Origin: Isoetes engelmannii | Lineage: Eukaryota > Streptophyta > Lycopodiopsida > Isoetales > Isoetaceae | Direction: 5' to 3' | Length of the DNA: 32,027 bases | Assembly: GCA_011763485.2 (NCBI GenBank) | Contig: JAANSK020277046.1 | Location: 1 to 32,027 of the forward strand | Shown here: piece after piece, positions 1 to 9,931 of the stretch | How positions within the stretch are numbered: position 1 is the first letter of the stretch | How the letters are laid out: each line of letters starts with the position of its first letter | Made by a program: the position numbers and the translations under genes | Notes under the pieces: model-generated | What the model was told of the DNA's origin: nothing | Seen by the model: the letters and a program-made list of their open reading frames with translations, nothing else | The model's database searches: none

Positions 1-50
<50 letters not shown>
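1..50. repeat. (GA)n microsatellite
   Basis: The window opens inside an uninterrupted GA dinucleotide run of at least 25 units. Its left end lies outside the window. No gene is associated with it. Confidence 0.97.
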
Positions 51-54
<4 letters not shown>

Positions 55-876
55 TCTAACACATTATGCTATATGCTATATATGTGCCATTAAAAAGGCG
101 TACAATTTTGAGCACTCAAGCAGTGATATACCCATTTTTGAATGGTGGTTCTATCACTATCCTTTTGATGGGCCATGAAAAGAACACCTTTGCCACTCAG
201 TCATGAAAAGGAATGAGGGGTACAAAAAGGGACAATGTGAAGCTTGAGCATCCTTATAGAAAGAGCTCATGATTACAAGGAGTATAGGTAATCTATTCGC
301 AACATTCTGCAATGTTGTTTGCAAAACTCCATACCAGCATAATGTTGTACTAAGAACATCTTGCTTCATTATAATAGTCATGAGACGAGACCAAGGTGTA
401 ACATTGTTGTTCGTCTTTTCTCCCTTTTTTGGACAGATTCTAGGCATGGAAGAGGAGGAGGAGGGGAGGAGGCATAAATGATGGAATGTTCTATGATAAA
501 TTAATGAGATGGCATGTGAGGTATGATGCTTGATTGAGCTAGGGCAATGAAACGATTCTTAATTTGAGCAAAGTTCTGCATTTTAAAGGGATTCTAAAGA
601 TCTAGGTTAAAAGGAAAAGCTAGTTGCACTAGTTGGCCTTGTCCTGACTTCAGTCAACCTTAACATTTTATAGCAGCAACTATTGCTTATGTTCGGGAAA
701 TCCACCTAGTCTAAAAAGTAATTTTTCTGCCTAAGCCAAGTCCTCTTCTATTATGTTGTCTCATCTCTATTGTTCAATGTCCTTGCCTTTAACATATGTT
801 CAACCCTCTTTTATCGATATTTGATTCTAGGTCTACATGATTAGGATCTATGTTTTTTGGATTTCACTTTCAAACA
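51..876. other. intergenic DNA, nothing recognised
   Basis: AT-rich DNA with only short chance ORFs. I see no domain, exon with good splice sites, or repeat structure in it. Confidence 0.6.
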
Positions 877-962
877 GACATCAGAAAGACAGACAGACAG
901 ACAAACCGACCAACAGACCGACGGACGAACGGACAGACAGACGAAAAGACAGACAGACAGAT
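877..962. repeat. (GACA)n-type degenerate microsatellite
   Basis: A run of about 85 bases built from GACA units with scattered substitutions (GACC, GACG, GAAC variants). The RQTDRQT-like or SVCLSV-like peptides readable on either strand are artefacts of the repeat and not genes. Confidence 0.92.
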
Positions 963-1484
963 AGCATTTTCTAAAAGCAAATTGCAGTATGAGTTTTATC
1001 AATTTATGACTACTTTTCCAAGGCAATCCATAGTGTGCAAGGACCTTGTTTACTTCTTGTTTTATTGCTTGTGACCTTGAAATGGTGACTCAAGTCTTTT
1101 TGCAAGGTCTTCAATTTCGTGTGAAATGAATAGCCTCTACGTTGAAAGATGGTCGTCAGCATTACGCCTAGTAAGGGCCTAGCAATAGGCAGGTACTGAT
1201 GCAACCTGATACTTTCAAGTCACAACGTATTTCTAGTGCACAATTGATTTCTTCTCTATTATGACGATTGAAATTTGTAAGCATATAGAAAGATTGTAGA
1301 GTTTGAAATTTCAACTTCTAACCAAGCATAATTGTCATCTAGAATACAAATTAGTTTGAGAGGTCATGACAATGGTACTACTACTCACATAAACAATTGA
1401 AGAACATGAGCAAACATGCGACACAATTATGAACATGGCTAAAAATAGATGGCAAGGGGAGAGTAAGCCCCATTCTGTTAACCT
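963..1484. other. intergenic DNA, nothing recognised
   Basis: AT-rich sequence without coding bias, repeats or RNA genes that I can support. Confidence 0.55.
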
Positions 1485-1563
1485 AGCACAAGAGCTAGGT
1501 CAGGTGCATATCTGGAGGAAGATAGCTAGCAACTCCTGGACACACCCCTTAACCACTGGGCCA
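1485..1563 (-). mobile_element. possible tRNA-derived SINE head (decayed)
   Basis: On the minus strand, 1563-1553 reads TGGCCCAGTGG, a perfect match to the tRNA box A consensus TGGCNNAGTGG. It is followed by GTTAAGGGGTG, as in many plant tRNA-derived SINEs. Where box B is expected (around 1530-1520) the sequence matches GGTTCGANTCC only about half, so this would be a decayed copy. No tRNA cloverleaf closes, so it is not called a tRNA gene. No tail or target duplication was identified. Confidence 0.35.
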
Positions 1564-1755
1564 ACAGGAGGTCTACCCTTTCGGGCTGGCACTTTCTGTC
1601 ATCGGGCAATTCCGATTAAGGGACCCGAGCTCGACTTTCGCTCGGCTTTTAGGCGTCGATTCAGCCGAAGCACCTCTTCGCCTTGCCTGATGCTTAGGTA
1701 TTCATTATTTCGCTTCTTAACTGCAGGCTCTTTTTAGGATTTTTGCATGTGGGAT

Positions 1756-1825
1756 ATTGATGAGTTAGGTTTAATCTCCTTGCTTTAGGATGTTTATGAG
1801 TTGGGTTTAATCTCCCTGCTGCCGT
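1756..1825. repeat. imperfect direct repeat, about 36-bp unit
   Basis: Two adjacent copies of a unit containing TGAGTTRGGTTTAATCTCC, one near 1761 and one near 1797, differ at a few positions. No function is suggested. It lies just downstream of a GC-richer block (about 1550-1735) that I could not identify. Confidence 0.7.
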
Positions 1826-3485
1826 TACAGGGACTTTTTGGCCAGTTAGCAATATAGTGTTGGATCAAGTGATCTATATCTTGCTTTCAAAATGACACTG
1901 CAAGGGTGAGCATGCTAAAAAGGTATGTATTCAGATCTTGTGCAATAGGCTATCAGAAAACAGCTCATTCATAGTGCTGTTTACCTTCGGAACCCTGGTG
2001 AAGCACCATACAGGTTCTATGGAGGGCTACTACAGGAAGTTTAGTTAAGATTTAAAAATGATATATAACTTAATTTGTTCACCATGATATTTTGTCCGAT
2101 GAATTTTGCCTGAACTTGATAATGTGCCCAAGAGATATTTTTTCTTTGACCAGTTGATACTAGAAGAGTACTAACTAATAAGTGGTCAGAGATATGTTCT
2201 AAGAAGCCTTTTTTAAGCTCTAGTATCATCACTTCATGGATACTGGAGCCCTGCTGCAGCATGGCAATTTTGCATGCATTTGTCCTCAATCTCTTGCCTT
2301 ATTTCCAGGCTCGAGAAGATAGCAGGTGAGATGCATCTTATCAGTTATTAAATTAGTTGCATTTTGGCAAAAGCATAGCATTACCTCATTGTAGGAAGAA
2401 TGTTTTCCAAACTTATTTGTCTGGTTTCTTAGGTATCTTTCTGACTTCATCGCAGGCAAACAAAATGAGGGGTTGCAACAGAATGATGTTCCTGGATTTT
2501 CCACTGTATAAGACTGTGGTAAATGACTGGTGAATTGATTTCTACCACAATGATCCATCAGTAAATGGAAATATATGAATGCTTCGATACCATAAACGTG
2601 ATTATAGTGAATTGATTCCAATATTAGGGGCAATTTCATCATCCCAATTTTGCAGAACGGTATTGGATTAATGCAAATTCAAACATATCACAGAGCTTAA
2701 TCACTGAAATAGATCCCTGATTACTAGTGAGTTAAAACAAAGGTTGCCCGATAAGAGCAATGTCAATGAATGTTGTCGTGTTGTGTCTTGTTTCATGCCA
2801 TGCCTAGAAGCTAGCATTAGAGTCGAACCATAGTAATTGAGAGTACATTAAGTAACATATTGTCCATAATATTGTAAGTGTGCATTTGGTCGACGAAAAA
2901 ATGTTAAACAGTGACGTAAGTAAATAAAAAAAAAATTATACCAATGGAGAAAATTGGGGAGGACGTATTCGAAGCTTTGTGATGCTTGGATGTAGTTAAT
3001 TCATCATGATTTAAGTGTTTCTTTGTATCAAAATGAAAGGGATATAGATAAAAGTTATAGGGATATAGATAAAAGTTATATTTTCTGTGAAAGTTAAAGG
3101 TACCAACATCAAATGCAGTCTACAACAGAGGCAAACACAAAATGAACTTGAAGTGACAACAAAGTTGCATATATGTTGAAGATGTGTAAGATATAATAGA
3201 GGAACAAGATGGGAAGTTGACTAGATAGATCTAAAAAGATGGCGAGCCGAATAAGGTAAATGTGGTAAACAAGTAGATATTAGCTTGTTGCAACTTGGAA
3301 AGCCAAACATAGTTATGATATAAAGTGGCAAGAAGATTATAACAAACGAAGCCTATCTTGTCTACTTAGTTCTAAAGAACTATACCTAAATTCGACTGAG
3401 AGGCTGTAGTTGTTGTCTATGTTCAGTTATTGGATTCCTTGAAGACATGCAGAACATACTTTAACAATTGGATTAGACGAATAAG
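1826..3485. other. intergenic DNA, no gene recognised
   Basis: Low-complexity AT-rich DNA. ORFs up to 118 codons exist on the minus strand (2286-2642) but show no domain, no coding composition and no convincing splice context. The only clear structure is the 21-bp duplication listed separately. Confidence 0.5.
3039..3080. repeat. exact 21-bp tandem duplication
   Basis: The unit GGGATATAGATAAAAGTTATA occurs twice without spacer or mismatch (3039-3059, 3060-3080). The perfect identity suggests a recent slippage or repair event. Confidence 0.97.
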
Positions 3486-3715
3486 ATAATAGTCATCGAT
3501 GATTTCAACATCAATATGCTCTATAAAAAGGTGTACCATGACATGCTAAGAAGAATGCTCGATGGATTCATGCAGAGAGTTAATGTTCCTACTAGACATA
3601 CTGCTATACTGGATCATATATGGATCAACTTTCCAACGAGTATGGCACATGGATTTCCATGCTATTGGAGTGACCATAGGAGAGTTTTGATAGTATTGTA
3701 TGGTGTATCGAATTT
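3486..3715 (+). pseudogene. endonuclease/exonuclease/phosphatase (EEP) domain fragment
   Basis: The frame through the ATG at 3516, read from 3486, gives the block order typical of the C-terminal half of EEP endonucleases. There is a DDFNINML segment (family G-D-F-N; here Asp replaces Gly), then PTRHTAILDHIWINF (TR...LDH block), then YWSDHRRVLIVL (SDH catalytic block, His paired with Asp). Domains of this kind belong to LINE ORF2 proteins and some Helitrons. Only about 75 residues remain, with no methionine context, no upstream catalytic half and no RT or helicase next to it. It is a transposon relic, and its type cannot be decided from this piece. Confidence 0.5.
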
Positions 3716-3789
3716 GGAAGTTTGCTGGGTGTTTAGAAAATATTTAACTATTTTTGTTTAGGACATGTGAGTCCATAATATATCTAAAA

Positions 3790-4095
3790 CTTGCTACTTT
3801 TCATTTTGGCCATGAAGCAGGTTGTTTTGTTCAGGGCCTTCACTGAGTGCTTTCCCTGAGCGCCGCCTTCCCTGAGCGTCTGGGCGCCTAGCTATGAAGA
3901 GGTTACGGTTCAAGGAGCGTTTGGTGATGGTGATTATATTTATGTTTCTGTTGGTTTGTACGGACTTCGGTCCATGTTCTGGTTAGGGACTTTGGTCCCT
4001 TTTTGTTCTTGTTTTTGTTCTTGTGGTCGCATGTCCTTGGGACGCTGCCTTTGTAGTGCGACATTAAAATATTTTTCCTTCCTTCCTTCCTAATT
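3790..4095 (+). mobile_element. possible non-LTR element 3' end with (TTCC)n tail
   Basis: A GC-richer stretch contains paired short repeats (GACTTCGGTCC and GACTTTGGTCC) and GAGCG motifs. It runs into ATTAAAATATTTTTCC and a short (TTCC)n tail at about 4075-4090. Simple-repeat tails are common at LINE and SINE 3' ends. No coding capacity is visible, and a link with the EEP fragment 75 bp upstream is possible but unproven. Confidence 0.25.
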
Positions 4096-4545
4096 GTCAT
4101 AACTGTATTATATATTTTCCTTTATTTTCCAACTTGAGAGGTCCTTTTTCTTTTTTCGGTGTCTTTTCATTGGTTAGTAGGTCTTACATGATTTAAAAGA
4201 GTTATTCGTAATTGTGCATCGTATCAAATGAACGATTTTGCCTTTTTACATGGTAGTTTCTAGTTGAAGGTATTAAAGGCAAGACGGAAAGAAGAAAAGC
4301 ATGCTAATGGCCTTAGAAAAACCAAGAAAATGTGCAAGTCTGAGGATACCAATGATATTTGAATATCTAGCACTATAACAGGGGGTTACTTTTATATTTT
4401 TATACGTATTTTCACATGGTTTTTCTATGCTTTTCTTGTTGTATTCGTTGAGGTCTACTAAATAGTATTTCTAGAGTGCATCCTTTATGAGCCGTTGATT
4501 TTCATTAGCTAAAACAATCCGAGGGTTGTTGTCTTTCTCTGCTGT

Positions 4546-4608
4546 GTTTGGTTTGGTTTGGTTTGGTTTGGTTTGGTTTGGTTTGGTTTGGTTTGGTTTG
4601 GTTTGGTT
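4546..4608. repeat. (GTTTG)n pentanucleotide microsatellite
   Basis: About 12 perfect tandem copies of GTTTG. It produces repetitive peptides (NQTKP on minus, WFGLV on plus) that are not genes. The unit is not the plant telomere repeat TTTAGGG. Confidence 0.97.
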
Positions 4609-5977
4609 GTGAAAATGACAACTGTATTGAGGGTTCGGAAAAAACTACTTTGGATGGTGTAAATAAGGTAATAATTGCTTTCAGACTCTCAAATGGCATT
4701 GCTGAAGATAACAAAAAGCTAAAAGAGATAAGATAGGAGGTTTAACAAGTTAGATGGGCTTTTTGTGTCAATGAAACATTCAGTAAATTTGTGTAGGTTA
4801 ATGGATATTCCAAAAGGCGAACGTGATGCAATGTGTGCTAAGGTGTAGATTTCAAGTAATTTGTAGGGTCCTTCTAGATAGAAAATGCTTGTTAACAAGA
4901 CCTTGCTAAAGGCTCACAAGGATCTCCTAGGTTTCTAACTCAGTTGAGGCTCTGAACTGCACGACGATCCTTCAAGCCTCATGTCTATCTGCTTACACCA
5001 TGAACACGTGGAGTTATTCATAAAGACTAAGTGGGCGTTTAAGGCGCTAATAAATGCCAAGGATATCATAAACAAGCATCATGAATAGAACAATACAACC
5101 ATGAGGACCATCCATATATAGAATAACTTACTGCAAGAAAGCCCCACTGTGCAAAACCCATATGCTGTCAGTATTCCACATCAAATATATGCTAGCAGAG
5201 AGATGAAGATTCCATTATGAGAATATAATACCAAAGCATTAAAAATGCATCCAAATCAGTGACCTCTTTAACCAAATCATAAGAACCATGAGATCATAAT
5301 GAGACAACCATAAAATAACTGTGGAAACCATGACATAACCATAAGCATGCAATGCAATGCCGGTCTATGAAGGCCACCCGAGTTGCCCTGTAGCAAATAT
5401 GGGCGGGGTAAGTCTCATGTGTACACACCCTCCTAGCCTGCGTCCAGTGCTAGGGGACCACTTCCAAGCCATGTAGCACGACGAAGCACCCTCACTGGGG
5501 TGACAACGCCCGATCTCAAGAACAAGAAACAACTGCGAGTCCAAGGGACCGCAAATGGACCCCGGCCCCAGAGAATATGCACTCACGCATCATCAGCACA
5601 TTCCCACATGTCATAATCATCATCATTATTGTTGACATAACCAGAACTAGCATATCCATGTGCATAACCATGCTTACATATTGTGTTTATAACATCTTAA
5701 TAATGCTAGCACATACTGTCAACATATACAAGAATCCAGATTCATAGAACACATGCATTTTCCATGTAATTATACCAAAAACAAGGCTGAGAAATGCCAA
5801 CACCACCAATGATATCATAGAGACAAAATCACATTCATATGCTACCACATTCAGATGTCTAATAGTCAGCAAGAGCATGCTGCAACTGAGATTACATGAC
5901 CATGTCATCCAAGAATTTAGCATATTTAGATATATGATATAAGAGCACATCAAAGTCTCAAAAAAGCAATAACAGGG
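4609..5977. other. intergenic DNA with a GC-richer block, no gene recognised
   Basis: Mostly AT-rich, with several ATAACCATGA/CCATAAC-like short words between about 5260 and 5350. A GC-richer block at about 5360-5580 has the look of a transposon leader or LTR piece but no identifiable end. A minus-strand ORF of 183 codons (5687-6238) overlaps the LINE start and has no recognisable domain. Confidence 0.45.
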
Positions 5978-8516
5978 AGGAAAATGTTCAAGGCAGTGTT
6001 GAAGGCGGTGGCGAACAGCGGCGTCAGCCTTCTCTGTTGAATACACCTGCGGAGAGATGGCTCCAGCACGGGTAGTTCCAGATGAGATGTCTGGGCCGCA
6101 TGGCCTGGGCCTTAAGCCCCGCGATATGGCGCGGCGAAGAAGCTCGATTGATAAGGGAAGGTCGGTGGATGCCGGTGCAGGACGACCCTCCCAGCATTTA
6201 GATGTGACGGAGCAAGAAGACGTGCACAGGCAACTCATGGATTTTGAGATGGGACAAGCTGTGGCAGCTGTGGATGCTGGTTTGATTTCCCATGACGTCT
6301 CTCAGGATCCAGACAAGGGGCAAGCTATGGCAGTCGTGAAAGATGTAGACGCTTTTCAGGAGAGGAGTATGGCGGATCGGTCAGCTGGGGCTCCGGTTTT
6401 GGATATGCAGGACAAGATCCTGGTGGGGCTAGGAAGCGAGGGGGCAGACCGACAGCTCTTGAAGGAGATGCAATCGCTTTTGGAGGCTCCCTTTGTAGAC
6501 CGCTATGTTACCTGTTCTTCTTCTCAATTTGATAGTACTGTTGTAGGAGATGTTGTTTTAAAAACACCGTCGATGATCCCATCGAGCATGCCGCCGTTGG
6601 AAACGGCCTCTGCTCAGATTGGGGCTCCTGGCAATAGCTATGCTTGTGGGCCTGATGTGAAGTTGATGGGGTCGGCATGTGGGCCTGATGTAAATCCGCT
6701 AGGGGAGGCCATGCCTTCACCCATGCCTTCCTATCAGGAGCTGGGCAGCAGGTCTGTAGTAGAGGGTGGTGCGCAGGCTATGGCCGGGCAGCGTGGTTGT
6801 GTGGAGGTCTTTTGTGGAAGTCCGACAACAGGGCCTGCTGTAAGGATGGTTTTGCCCACCTCCCAAGGGCTGGCCGGAGGGCCTGTTGTGAATACAGAGG
6901 GAAGGGTCAATGGGAACGGGATTGGCGAGCCTGCTATGAGGCATGTGGTGACTTCAGAAGCGAGGGGGCAGACCTTGAATGGGCAGCATGGTCAGGTTGC
7001 TGATGACGTGGAGGGGATGATCACGTCTCCACCTGGAGTGGCGGTTGATGCATCCCAGAATGCCAGGGCTGCTGCTCTTAGTTCTGTGCGCACTGCTTGG
7101 AGAGGTAGGGACACGATTTCCCGTGTTACAAGACCAGGTTTCTTCGATTGGATTAAGAGGAAAGCCCCAGAGCATCGGGCGGCTCGGGTTGAGGAGGCTC
7201 TTAAGTTTGTGGATAAGCACCATTCAGAGGATTTGAAGACGCTGCTCCCAGAGAATCCGTGGATTGATATCAATCATGAGCGCCACGGACAGACCATTGA
7301 GAAGTTGGTTTCTTTTTTGGATTCTTCACGGGCTACATTCTGGATATCCGGAGGTTTGGTGCATGGCTCGCGGGACACTTGAAGCGGCTTGGTTTACCTA
7401 GGTATCAGTCCCTGAAATTCTTGCCCAATAATTTCTTTCTCATTATGTTTGAAGCGGAATCCTCAGTACGTAAGTTGGTGAGTCGGGGGGGTTGACACGT
7501 TAGGGGATGCGTATGTACTGTATCAGTATTACACTCTGGGCATGTCCACCAGCTCTTTGACAACTGTTAAGATTCCGTGTTGGTTCCAAATTGAGGATCT
7601 CCCTCCGGACATGATGGTGCCGGAGTTTTTGATTTCCATGGCCAATGGTTTGGGTGTGCATTTGACGCACTCCATTGTTCAGGTCCCCAGGATTTGTGTG
7701 GCTCTGCCTGCGCGACATCGCCTGCCTACTTCTCTTCCGGTGCGTAGCGGTTCCTGGCACTTTGTTTTCAGGTTGAAGCTCTTGAATGGTGCGGAGGTCC
7801 AACGCATGTTTCCCTCCGTTGAGTTATCTGGCGATACCGATCATGCCCCCGTGGTGGACGATGCTCCAGCAGCTGGTGATCTGCCCATGGAGCGGGGTGA
7901 AGAGGGGGGTGAGCATGTGCAGGCTGAGGCGGGGGTTGGTGGTGTGAGTCAGGACTACCTCCCTCCCGGTGGGACCACGTGGTGGCACAGGTAGGGGCCG
8001 TGGTGGCTTTGCTAGGGGTCGGGGTGGCTCAGTAGGCCGTGGTGGCTCGGTTGTGGGCCGAGGTGGCCCCATGGTGGGTCATGGGGGTTTTGGCAGGGCG
8101 ACGGGCATGTTTCTTGAGTCAGTTTCAGCCGGAGAGGACCATGGGGTACTTGAGGCAAACCGGGGATCATCACATGGTGGTGGGAAAGCCAGAGGCATAG
8201 ACAAAGGGTTTGTATCTGGAGGGGCTGGGCGTCAGGGAGGCCGGGGTAGTGTGCAGGTGGTGGGGGAGCATGGCTCTCGTCGTTTATCTTGGGCAGCCGA
8301 GGTGGAACACGCTACCTTTGTTAACCCTCTGGCCCTGGATGAGGGACTTGAGGGGTTGGATGACTTGACGGGTAGGCGGGTTGGGGGTGATTCTTGTTCT
8401 CCGGGATGAATAGGTCCATCTTGAGTTGGAATGTGCGGGGGGTGCGGTCCTCTAATAGTAAGAGGGACCGGGTTTCGCTGGCTCTTCGTCAGTTGCGTTC
8501 GCCCATTCTGAATATT
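5978..8516 (+). mobile_element. L1-type LINE, 5' half only
   Basis: The segment contains a short leader, a plant L1-type ORF1 (6057-8409) and the beginning of ORF2 (8406). The AP-endonuclease N-terminus of ORF2 (SILSWNVRGV) breaks off after about 37 codons. The remainder of ORF2, including the reverse transcriptase, and the 3' end are absent. GC content rises sharply here relative to flanking DNA. LINEs are normally truncated at the 5' end because reverse transcription starts at the 3' end, so loss of the 3' half points to a later deletion, recombination or insertion at about 8.51-8.52 kb. The exact 5' end is uncertain. I place it near the purine-rich start of the GC-rich leader. Confidence 0.75.
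6057..8409 (+). pseudogene. LINE ORF1 (gag-like, DUF4283-type) with frameshifts
   Basis: ORF1 of plant L1 elements encodes an RNA-binding protein that coats the element RNA. The first frame runs 441 codons from ATG 6057. It is rich in Gly, Ala and Ser, with a repeated ACGPDV motif at about residues 197-211. From about residue 340 it is a more ordered region (FFDWIKRKAPEHR). The reading shifts near 7350-7380 to a frame continuing as RYQSLKFLPNNFFLIMFEAE, the first half of a DUF4283-like fold. It shifts again near 7500 to the frame with KIPCWFQIEDLPPDMMVPEF (the WxxxxxLP element of the same fold). A third shift near 7970 gives an RGG-box region (GRGRGGFARGRGG at about 7980-8090). There is also an in-frame stop near 7493. 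The copy is therefore inactive. Confidence 0.75.
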
Positions 8517-8528
8517 CGCTCGTACTGA
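8406..8528 (+). pseudogene. LINE ORF2 start (AP-endonuclease N-terminus), truncated
   Basis: ATG 8406 overlaps the ORF1 stop by four bases (ATGA), an arrangement used for reinitiation in some LINEs. The product starts MNRSILSWNVRGVRSS, the first beta strand of the LINE APE endonuclease, which normally contributes the conserved Asn of WN. After about 37 codons (SPILNI) homology ceases, and a stop follows at 8526-8528 in unrelated sequence. No catalytic Asp, Glu or His blocks are present. Confidence 0.7.
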
Positions 8529-9739
8529 TGAGGTTGGGTTTTACTCACTTCATCCTCATCATCACTTGACACTTCAATTATCTCGAGAATGCTCTTCTCT
8601 TTCCTCTCTTCTCCTGGCAGCCTGTTTAAATCAAAGTTCTGCATAGAATCCATTGGATTCTCATCATCTTCCCTTGCAGAACTATAATTTGAACAATTTC
8701 TTTGCCTTGCCAGAGCGTGCTTCACAATTGTATTATACCGGGATGGCATTTGATACAGTCCATAAACTTCCAGCCATTCCTTTAATGGTACAGTGGCATC
8801 TACCAGGCTTAAGGAATTATCTATTGCATGATCAATCAACGGGTGATGATACCTTTCTGCATTTGCATGTCCCTGATGCTGATAATTACGCCCCCATAAC
8901 ATGGACTGCGCTGCCAAGCCTTCTTGCCATGTTTGACCTTCATAGCATTCATTCTGTCCTTTACACTCAATTGCCCATCGTGAGCTTCCTGTCATTCGCT
9001 GAAACTGCTCTCTCCTTCCCCTGAATCCATGCTCAAGTGCACATCCATTGCGCCCTATAGAATTCTGTTCTGGCATAATTTCCACTGTTGGATCCTCTGT
9101 TGGAATCGCTTGGCTTCTATCCAAATTCTCCCTGTGGCAGACCTCAAAAAAATATGGGGTGTCATGTAACTGATACAAAACGTTGCTTGACTGACTCAAT
9201 GTCTTGCTGCTGTCCTGTATGGCAGTCCCAATAACAGAATCGGTAGCAGCAAATGCCTCTTGGCTTCTCCGGTCAGTCAATGGGTATAATCTTTGGCTGT
9301 TTGATTCAATGTCTCCAGCCCTTAAATCCTCATTCCGTGGATTACGGCAATAAGGACCAGACATTTTTTGTCTTGTTTGATTATCTCCAAATCTAACGGC
9401 ACACCAGTTGAGGCTTCGTCCACATTCTTTTATCAATTTTGGGTTTCCGGCATCCTGGGGGTATTCATCCTGGAGTAATTCTGATATCTGCGCAATAAAT
9501 TGCATGGCAGCCATCTGCCTTGCAGTATGCATTTGGAATAGCAAATTGTAAGCTGTTGCCCTCTTTGTGGGTCCTGTGATCATCAACCCATCGCAGGATT
9601 CTCCTATTCCAGCATGTTCAGGACCTGAAGAATCTCCTTCCTGTATATCTAAACTCATTTTGGCATATTGCAGATGCGAGCAGCATCCACTGTGGCTGTT
9701 GTCTCTCCTTCTCAGATTGCACAGGCCGCACCCGCCCAA
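8489..9739 (-). CDS. unknown nuclear-type protein or exon, FDLN and SIM-like motifs
   Basis: The open frame spans 416 codons, opening at a TTG, with upstream frame extension and start undetermined. I do not recognise the family. It is rich in Gln, Asn, Ser and charged residues, with Cys pairs near the start (GGCGLCNL, SGCCSHL). An amphipathic helical stretch (ATAYNLLFQMHTARQMAAMQ) lies at about residues 62-81. An EAR-like FDLN lies at about 369-372. The motif ILEIIEVSSDDEDE (about 384-397) is a textbook-looking SUMO-interacting motif: hydrophobic core, then acidic/serine tract. The last nine residues (RIFRMGERN) are read from the antisense of the plus-strand LINE, so the tail is chimeric. A candidate splice acceptor (TATACAG) lies at about 9640, which would make this a terminal exon. 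It could be a host gene fragment carried by a transposon or a decayed resident gene. Confidence 0.45.
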   Translation of the reverse strand: MGGCGLCNLRRRDNSHSGCCSHLQYAKMSLDIQEGDSSGPEHAGIGESCDGLMITGPTKRATAYNLLFQMHTARQMAAMQFIAQISELLQDEYPQDAGNPKLIKECGRSLNWCAVRFGDNQTRQKMSGPYCRNPRNEDLRAGDIESNSQRLYPLTDRRSQEAFAATDSVIGTAIQDSSKTLSQSSNVLYQLHDTPYFFEVCHRENLDRSQAIPTEDPTVEIMPEQNSIGRNGCALEHGFRGRREQFQRMTGSSRWAIECKGQNECYEGQTWQEGLAAQSMLWGRNYQHQGHANAERYHHPLIDHAIDNSLSLVDATVPLKEWLEVYGLYQMPSRYNTIVKHALARQRNCSNYSSAREDDENPMDSMQNFDLNRLPGEERKEKSILEIIEVSSDDEDEVSKTQPHQYERIFRMGERN

Positions 9740-9931
9740 TAACGGCGGATTTTTTCCTTGACCAATTTTCTTGGTCTAAATCCTTCTTTTGGTGTTGCAC
9801 TATTTGCTTTTGTTGGCAAATGGCCCAATAACTTTTGGCAATGTGCCGCTCTTGGGCACAATTACTGTTGGTTGCTGTTGATGCCATGGTCTCATTGTTA
9901 CCATAACAATGTTTTTCAGTTGGTTAAGACT

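Noticed and set aside
841-1074. ORFs on both strands through the GACA repeat
   Set aside because: Peptides are direct translations of a tetranucleotide repeat, with no domain and no splice context.
1553-1563. Functional tRNA gene
   Set aside because: Box A is perfect but no acceptor stem, anticodon arm or box B pair up.
4546-4608. Interstitial telomere repeat
   Set aside because: The unit is GTTTG, not TTTAGGG or a known variant.
4505-4736. ORFs encoding NQTKP or WFGLV repeats
   Set aside because: Produced by the (GTTTG)n microsatellite on either strand.
5687-6238. 183-codon minus-strand ORF with hydrophobic stretches
   Set aside because: Overlaps the LINE leader and ORF1 antisense. The hydrophobic part lies in AT-rich DNA, and there is no family resemblance.
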